From a bacterium (lineage in GTDB: Bacteria > Electryoneota > B3-LCP), in the NCBI GenBank assembly GCA_018812585.1, contig JAHJDJ010000162.1:1-35079 (forward strand): DNA of 35,079 nt. The letters run 5' to 3'. Positions 29,444 to 35,079 of this stretch are shown here, piece after piece. Position 1 is the stretch's first letter. Each line of letters begins with the position of its first letter. Under the pieces are notes generated by a model, which did not search any database, was not told the origin of the DNA, and saw only the letters and a list, made by a program, of their open reading frames with translations. Position numbers and translations under genes: made by a program.

Positions 29444-30313
29444 TTGTTGTCAAACCATAAGAAGGGATACGTTTTTGCGCTCATCGCCACGTTGCTGATG
29501 GCGGTAGTATTCGTTTTAGGAAAAGTCGCTTTAGCAAAGCTTACACCACAGTTCTTTGTCGCTTGGACCTTTTCGATAGCCGCGCTGCCTTTGGGAATCT
29601 GGAGTCTGATTGATGGCAGTTGGAAAGAGATTCCCCGCTGCCGTCGTGAAGATTGGTGGCCTGTCGTCGGGTTTGGCCTGTTTTCGATCATCGCCTTATA
29701 CCTTATCTGGTTGGGTGTTCAGCATTTAGACCCAACGGTCGCAGGCTTCATCAGCAGGGTGCAGGTTTTAATGGCTGTTTTCCTCGGCGTGGTCTTTTTG
29801 AAGGAGCGTTTCGGCCGCGGGGAAATCATCGGTTCTCTGGTCCTGATTGCCGGTTTGGTTATAATCCGCTTTTCCTTTGGTGTGAGCATGGATAAGTGGT
29901 TCTGGGTGATGGTCACAGGCGGTCTGTTCTTTGGCGCGGCCGAAGCCCTGGCCAAGCGAGCGGTTCAAGGGATGTCGCCGGTTCCATTGAATTTTATTCG
30001 TGCGTCAATCGTCGGTCTGTTCTTTTTAGCAGTTATCATCTATGAGGGGCAATCCCCGTGGGAATTCAAGGGGATGTTCTGGTATGTGGCTGGCGTCGGG
30101 ATTGGCGGATCTCTGTTTGCCCGGCACTTTTTCCTGCACGCCATCAGGCACATTGAAATTTCTAAGGCGATGCTGGTGCGCCAGGTTCAGCCATTATTTG
30201 TTTTCGGTATTGCGTATATCACTCTGGGAATGATCCCCACCCTGCGGGAATGGATGGGAGGAATTCTGATTCTGGTGGGTTGCGCAGTTATGATAGGGGG
30301 GAGAAGGAAATAA
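29444..30313 (+). CDS. EamA/DMT-family transporter (copy 2, tandem paralogue)
   Basis: 289 aa; same layout as copy 1 (HLDPTVAGFISRVQVLMAVFLGVVFLKERF). Confidence 0.9.
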   Translation: MLSNHKKGYVFALIATLLMAVVFVLGKVALAKLTPQFFVAWTFSIAALPLGIWSLIDGSWKEIPRCRREDWWPVVGFGLFSIIALYLIWLGVQHLDPTVAGFISRVQVLMAVFLGVVFLKERFGRGEIIGSLVLIAGLVIIRFSFGVSMDKWFWVMVTGGLFFGAAEALAKRAVQGMSPVPLNFIRASIVGLFFLAVIIYEGQSPWEFKGMFWYVAGVGIGGSLFARHFFLHAIRHIEISKAMLVRQVQPLFVFGIAYITLGMIPTLREWMGGILILVGCAVMIGGRRK

Positions 30314-30328
30314 GAACTTAAGGCAATC

Positions 30329-30595
30329 ATGACAAAAGAAGAAAAAATATTATTAAAGGTCCTTCGGGGTGTGTCAGATAGGAATTTACAATTCAATGAA
30401 CTGTGTAAACTATTAACTAGACTGGGATTTGAGGAAAGAACGCGTGGAAGTCACAGGATTTTCTTTCGAACAAATATAGAGGAAATAATCAACTTGCAGC
30501 CCAAGGGCAATTTAGCAAAACCATATCAAGTTAAACAGGTGCGTAATTTGATTTTGAAGTACAAGCTTGGAGGCGTTGAAGATGACAAAGTATGA
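30329..30595 (+). CDS. hicA: HicA-family mRNA interferase toxin
   Basis: Small basic protein with LLTRLGFEERTRGSHRIFF (GSH motif); overlaps hicB. Confidence 0.8.
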   Translation: MTKEEKILLKVLRGVSDRNLQFNELCKLLTRLGFEERTRGSHRIFFRTNIEEIINLQPKGNLAKPYQVKQVRNLILKYKLGGVEDDKV

Positions 30596-30791
30596 AGTGA
30601 TTATCTACTGGAGCGAAGATGACCAGGCATTCATCGCTGAAGTCCCCGAATTGCCTGGCTGTATAGCCGATGGTAAAAGTAAAGAAGAAGCCTTGGCTAA
30701 TGTCGAAGTCATTATTCAGGAATGGCTTGAAACGGCCAAGCAACAAGGACGAAAAATTCCTAAACCAAAGGGGCGGTTGGTGTTTGCGTAA
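30582..30791 (+). CDS. hicB: HicB-family antitoxin
   Basis: MTKYEVIIYWSEDDQAFIAEVPELPGCIADGKSKEEALANVEVIIQEWLETAKQQGRKIPKP; ATG 30582. Confidence 0.88.
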   Translation: MTKYEVIIYWSEDDQAFIAEVPELPGCIADGKSKEEALANVEVIIQEWLETAKQQGRKIPKPKGRLVFA

Positions 30792-30801
30792 CGGGTTAAA
30801 G

Positions 30802-31417
30802 ATGTCACTAGAAGCACAGAAGAAGGAGTTCAGTAAGATACGTGATGCCCTTAAAGTTCAGTTGGAATGGATGTCATTAGTATTTAACGAATTTTGATAA
30901 ACTATATGAGTTGAAAGACAAAAATCTTAAGGTTTTTCGTTTTGCCCCACTCTTCTTTATGGTTGCTAAAAATTCATTATTAAGTTCAACAATTCACCAC
31001 ATTTATAAAATAGTTATCGATAAAAGACACTTTGGAATTCACAAATATCTCGACTTCATCGAAAAGAACGATTTTCTTTTCACCAGAGCAGAAAATCAGG
31101 ATATTAAAGAATTAGTCGCTGATGACCGTCTTAAACTTATTGAACTTAAACCTTTATTGGATAATGTTAAGAAATTAAGACATAATTATCATGCTCATCT
31201 AAATGATAAAGCCGTCCATGAGGTTGCAAAGCTAAGTAATACTTATCCACTAGATCGAAGTAGTGTTATACAGTTGGAATCATCTATCCATGATATTTTC
31301 AACAGGTACTCACAGTATTTCGACGGACAGAGTTTTGCATTAAATTCTTGGTCAGTGGACGATTTTTATCGAGTAAACAATCTAATAAATGAAAAACTAG
31401 GTACGGTTAATCACTAA
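30802..31417 (+). pseudogene. AbiU2-like HEPN protein interrupted by a +1 nt frameshift (TTTT at 30892-30895)
   Basis: Frame 1 MSLEAQKKEFSKIRDALKVQLEWMSLVFNEF* joins in sense to frame 2 DKLYELKDKNLKVFRFAPLFFMVAKNSLL… if one T is removed; HEPN motif RHNYHAH present. Confidence 0.65.
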
Positions 31418-31449
31418 TATCATTAGAAGCCATAATCTGGAAATAAAAC

Positions 31450-33447
31450 ATGCCCGAACCAAATATCCCCAACACTCCTGAACAGTACGATGCGGGAAAA
31501 ATCACCGTCCTGAAAGGCTTAGAAGCGGTGCGCAAGCGCCCCGCCATGTATATCGGCGACACTTCCGGCCGCGGTCTGCACCACCTGGTCTACGAAGTCG
31601 TCGATAACTCCATAGACGAAGCGATGGCGGGTTACTGCACACAGATCGAAGTAACCCTGCACCCGGACGAATCCGCCGAAGTGTACGATAACGGTCGAGG
31701 AATTCCCGTCGACCGCCATAAAACCGAGAAAAAATCAGCGCTTGAAGTGGTTATGACCATGCTTCACGCCGGCGGTAAATTTGACAAGCAGACTTACAAA
31801 GTTTCCGGTGGTTTACATGGCGTAGGTGTTTCGGTGGTCAACGGTCTCTCAGAATGGTGCTGGGTAGAGATCGAACGTGATGGCAAACAATACCGCCAGG
31901 AGTATCAGCGCGGTAAACCGACCTCAAAAGTCGAAGAGATCGGCAAAGCCAGGAAATCCGGCACGCGCGTTCGCTTTATGCCTGATACAGAGATTTTCAA
32001 AGTCACCCACTTCAGCTTTGAAACCCTTTCGACCCGGCTGCGCGAATTAACTTTTCTAAATCCCGGTCTCAAAATCATTATTCGCGATATAAGAACCGAC
32101 GAAATTCGCGAACGAGTATTCCACGCTAAGGGTGGCCTGGCTGCGTTTGTCGCCTATCTCGATGAGGCGCGCATTGCCATCCAGCCCAATCCGATTGTGA
32201 TCTCAAGCGAACGCGATGGCGTCGTTGTCGATGTCGCCATGGAATATAATGATTCCTATTCCGAAAATATCTTCACCTACGTCAACAACATCTATACACT
32301 GGAGGGCGGCAGCCACTTATCCGGGTTTAAAGCGGCGTTGACGCGCGGCATGAACTACTACGCGTTAAAAAACAACATCTTCAAAAACAATAAGTTTACT
32401 CTTTCAGGGGAAGATACCCGCGAAGGCATTACCGCAGTCATATCTATCAAGGTCCCCGAACCGCAGTTCGAAGGACAGACTAAAACACGCCTCGGTAACT
32501 CCGAAGTCAAAGGTATCGTCGAATCAATCGTCGGTGAAGCATTAGCGGAATTCCTCGAAGAGCATCCTGGTATTGCGCGCCGCATTATCGAGAAATGTAC
32601 CGCCTCTGCCCGCGCTCGTGAAGCCGCCCGTAAAGCCAAAGATCTAGTCCGTCGCAAGGGCGCCCTCGAATCAGGCTCACTGCCCGGAAAGCTGGCCGAC
32701 TGTTCCATCAACGATCCCGAACACTGTGAACTGTTTATCGTCGAGGGTGATTCAGCAGGCGGCTCCGCTAAACAGGGCCGCGATCGTCGCTTCCAGGCGA
32801 TTCTGCCATTACGCGGGAAAATTCTCAACGTCGAAAAAGCCCGCTTCGATAAAATCCTCTCTAACGAAGAAATTCGCACGATCATCAGCGCCTTAGGCAC
32901 CGGCATTGGCGGTGATGAGGCAGAGTACGGTGAAAATGGCGATACGCACGAGAACGGCAATGGCAACGGCAATGAAAGCGGCAGCTTCAAATTGTCGAAG
33001 CTGCGCTATGGTAAAATCGTTATCATGACAGATGCTGACGTCGATGGCTCGCATATCCGTACCCTGCTGCTGACCTTCTTCTTCCGTCACATGCGCGGGC
33101 TGGTCGAACAGGGACATATTTTCATCGCCCAGCCGCCGCTTTACCGCGTCCGTAAAGGTAAACAGGATAATTATGTATACGACGAGCGAGAGCTGGAAGA
33201 AGCTTTAAAGCGTATGGGGGGATCGAAAGGTGTCGGTATCCAGCGCTATAAAGGCTTGGGTGAAATGAACCCCGACCAACTCTGGGCAACCACCATGGAC
33301 CCTGTACGACGGACTATGATGAAGGTCACCCTGACAGATGCCGCCGCCGCCGACAAGATGTTCCAGACCTTGATGGGGGATCGTGTTGAACCGCGGCGTG
33401 AATTCATCGAGGAGAATGCCAGATATGTCCGTAATTTGGACGTATAA
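31450..33447 (+). CDS. gyrB: DNA gyrase subunit B
   Basis: KGLEAVRKRPAMYIGDTSGRGLHHLVYEVVDNSIDEA; LPGKLADC; EGDSAGGSAKQGRDRRFQAILPLRGKILNVEKA; QRYKGLGEMNPDQLWATTMDP. Confidence 0.98.
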   Translation: MPEPNIPNTPEQYDAGKITVLKGLEAVRKRPAMYIGDTSGRGLHHLVYEVVDNSIDEAMAGYCTQIEVTLHPDESAEVYDNGRGIPVDRHKTEKKSALEVVMTMLHAGGKFDKQTYKVSGGLHGVGVSVVNGLSEWCWVEIERDGKQYRQEYQRGKPTSKVEEIGKARKSGTRVRFMPDTEIFKVTHFSFETLSTRLRELTFLNPGLKIIIRDIRTDEIRERVFHAKGGLAAFVAYLDEARIAIQPNPIVISSERDGVVVDVAMEYNDSYSENIFTYVNNIYTLEGGSHLSGFKAALTRGMNYYALKNNIFKNNKFTLSGEDTREGITAVISIKVPEPQFEGQTKTRLGNSEVKGIVESIVGEALAEFLEEHPGIARRIIEKCTASARAREAARKAKDLVRRKGALESGSLPGKLADCSINDPEHCELFIVEGDSAGGSAKQGRDRRFQAILPLRGKILNVEKARFDKILSNEEIRTIISALGTGIGGDEAEYGENGDTHENGNGNGNESGSFKLSKLRYGKIVIMTDADVDGSHIRTLLLTFFFRHMRGLVEQGHIFIAQPPLYRVRKGKQDNYVYDERELEEALKRMGGSKGVGIQRYKGLGEMNPDQLWATTMDPVRRTMMKVTLTDAAAADKMFQTLMGDRVEPRREFIEENARYVRNLDV

Positions 33448-33638
33448 ACGACAATTTCCTGAATAGTTACGTATAAATTGTTCTTTTGTGCTTTGTATCA
33501 CAATAATCGATGTGAAAATTCACTTGATTCTACGGTAGAAAAGTGTGCCTATAGTCTCTACAAAAAGAAACATAGGACAAATCAGCCATTCTCACGAAGG
33601 TGGAATCACACACGATGAATTGATGATATAGGTTTTAA

Positions 33639-34409
33639 ATGTCTGTCTTAGTCTTTATAGATGAAAGCCGGTGGAAACAACCCGGAAAAGATGAATACTA
33701 TGCCACCGTAGCTGGAGTCGCCATCGAGGAAGTCAAACTGCCCGACTTCTGCCGCAAGATAATGAAGTTGAAAGGCAAGTTTTTCAAGCGACCCGGGATC
33801 TCCGAGTTTCCCCTGCGAGGCCGGCTATTATTGAACAACCGGGCGTTGGAAAGCTACCGCAAACAGGAATTTCTGGGCGAGCTGTTCAGTCTGTGCCGCC
33901 TGGAGGGTATGGTGACCTTCGGAACCACCCGGCGATGCTCAGTAATATCGCCTCCTGAGGAACTGGAGGATTATCTTAAAGAGCACCAGCAGGGCGCGAT
34001 CTCCGATTCAGACAAATACTCCGCTAAGGTCATCTCCCTGTTGCATGCCTATCTCTTCGAAAGAATAAATTCGTACGTTCTGGAATACTATCCCGGCCAA
34101 CAAGCCAAGCTCGTCTTCAAGAGTGTCGATCCGACCAGGGATAGCACCTTAAGCTCCAGTATTATGAATTTCATCTACCATACAACTTATGGCGGAGGCT
34201 TTGATGGTATTCTTGGAAATCCATTTTTCGCAACGCTTCCGCAAACTTCGGGCTTGCAATTAGCCGATCTTTTTGCGTATATTATCAACCAGTATCACGG
34301 GGGGCGCCCCGAGATGAGATCATTCTACTCCGAACTTGAATCCATGCAGTTTTCGTCTGCTATCGAAAAGGATGATTTCAGCATAAGAGGTATTAACCTG
34401 CTTGAATGA
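33639..34409 (+). CDS. DUF3800 domain-containing protein
   Basis: MSVLVFIDESRW… and C-terminal LPQTSGLQLADLFAYIINQY, typical DUF3800 ends. Confidence 0.75.
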   Translation: MSVLVFIDESRWKQPGKDEYYATVAGVAIEEVKLPDFCRKIMKLKGKFFKRPGISEFPLRGRLLLNNRALESYRKQEFLGELFSLCRLEGMVTFGTTRRCSVISPPEELEDYLKEHQQGAISDSDKYSAKVISLLHAYLFERINSYVLEYYPGQQAKLVFKSVDPTRDSTLSSSIMNFIYHTTYGGGFDGILGNPFFATLPQTSGLQLADLFAYIINQYHGGRPEMRSFYSELESMQFSSAIEKDDFSIRGINLLE

Positions 34410-34467
34410 CAGTTGTTAGGGGTCGGGGATAGACGTAAATAAATCACTTCTTCCGCACGGAAGCGAG

Positions 34468-34505
34468 AAGAGGCGTCCTCTCTCCGAAGACGCCTCTTTT
34501 TCTCT
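34468..34505 (+). terminator. Intrinsic terminator after DUF3800 gene
   Basis: GAGGCGTC-…-GACGCCTC stem followed by TTTTTCTC. Confidence 0.8.
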
Positions 34506-34590
34506 CATATTTAAGGGGAAGCAGATCCAGCCGAAGCCGGAAGGTGCATAACCGATTAGGTTATGCCTGCATCCCCTAAGTTTGCACATG
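34468..34590 (-). ncRNA. Candidate small RNA with three-way junction (34515-34576)
   Basis: Minus strand: P1 GGGGATGCAG/CTGCTTCCCC, P2 GCATAACC-TAATC-GGTTATGC, P3 TCCGGC-TTCG-GCTGGA; preceded by TTGACA-N17-TATATT. Confidence 0.45.
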
Positions 34591-34596
34591 CAGCAT

Positions 34597-34625
34597 AATA
34601 TAGTATAAAATAATCCCTTTGTCAA
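34597..34625 (-). promoter_or_regulatory. Canonical sigma70-type promoter on the minus strand
   Basis: TTGACA (34625-34620), 17 nt spacer, TATATT (34602-34597). Confidence 0.65.
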
Positions 34626-34713
34626 GCAGTTTGTTTTAGCCACTGACCCTTCTTCTTAGAACGACTGCTCTCCTGATTCCCTTATCATCTTGGAATTCAA
34701 AATTGGAGGTGTT

Positions 34714-35079
34714 ATGCCCCGATGGATTAAACACAGCTCTTCTATGATCGGCCTGCCACCCGGATCATTGGTCCATATAGGCGAGCAGAAAATCGACAAA
34801 GCACACATCCGCATCATCGACTACGACGAAAATGAAGTGCGTGAAAGAGAAGTTGATACGATTGAGGAATGCTTTCCGTTCCGGGACCAGGATAGTTCCA
34901 CTTGGATAAACATCGATGGTCTTCACGATGTCGCGCTCATTGAAAAACTGGGTCTGCATTTTGGCGCCCATCCCATGGTACTGGAGGATATCTTAAACAC
35001 CGGTCAGCGCCCGAAGTTTGAGGATTTCGACGATTATTGTTTTATCAGCTTGAAAATGCTTTACTACAATGGGAAGCAA
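34714..35079 (+). CDS. corA: CorA-family magnesium/divalent cation transporter, 3' end beyond window
   Basis: Open to window end: …WINIDGLHDVALIEKLGLHFGAHPMVLEDILNTGQRPKFEDFDDYCFISLKML; GGAGG RBS. Confidence 0.9.
   Translation, partial: MPRWIKHSSSMIGLPPGSLVHIGEQKIDKAHIRIIDYDENEVREREVDTIEECFPFRDQDSSTWINIDGLHDVALIEKLGLHFGAHPMVLEDILNTGQRPKFEDFDDYCFISLKMLYYNGKQ

Noticed and set aside
32358-32990. 210 aa minus-strand ORF inside gyrB
   Set aside because: Antisense to conserved gyrB; low-complexity leucine/serine/proline content.
34508-34582. M-box, fluoride, SRP or hammerhead RNA upstream of corA
   Set aside because: Conserved core sequences of these families are absent; only generic structure remains.
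34416-34643. 75 aa minus-strand ORF over the candidate RNA
   Set aside because: No RBS or homology evidence; the region is better explained by hairpins and a terminator.
1-35079. CRISPR arrays, tRNA or rRNA genes, transposases or IS ends
   Set aside because: No regularly spaced repeats, tRNA cloverleaf/CCA patterns, rRNA sequence or transposase ORFs were seen in the window.

Overview
The window looks like the replication-origin neighbourhood of a bacterial chromosome, with accessory regions on both sides. The left edge (2-6198, +) is a tripartite RND efflux operon whose TolC-like protein carries an N-terminal ABC substrate-binding-like region. Next is a tight 9-gene minus-strand operon (14917-6276): SAM methyltransferase, small EamA transporter, corrinoid protein, two UroD/MtaA-type methyltransferases, a RACo-like Fe-S/ASKHA corrinoid activator, two HgdB/BcrC-type 2-hydroxyacyl-CoA dehydratase-like subunits and an HgdC-type activase. 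This is the best candidate for an uncharacterised system. The minus-strand core block is typA, nth, rsmG, mnmG, two parS sites, mnmE, yidC, yidD, rnpA and rpmH. Divergent from it are dnaA, a putative oriC with DnaA-trio-like repeats, dnaN and dciA (DUF721), with no recF in the usual place. An accessory insert follows (Swt1/HEPN-like protein, two tandem EamA transporters, hicAB, a frameshifted AbiU2-like HEPN gene), then gyrB, a DUF3800 protein and a partial corA. Notable finds: rnpA is readable only through a -1 shift at an in-frame A_AAA_AAA heptamer, and a canonical minus-strand promoter precedes a compact three-way-junction RNA candidate near 34.5 kb. Assignments come from reading the translations and motifs; no database search was run.
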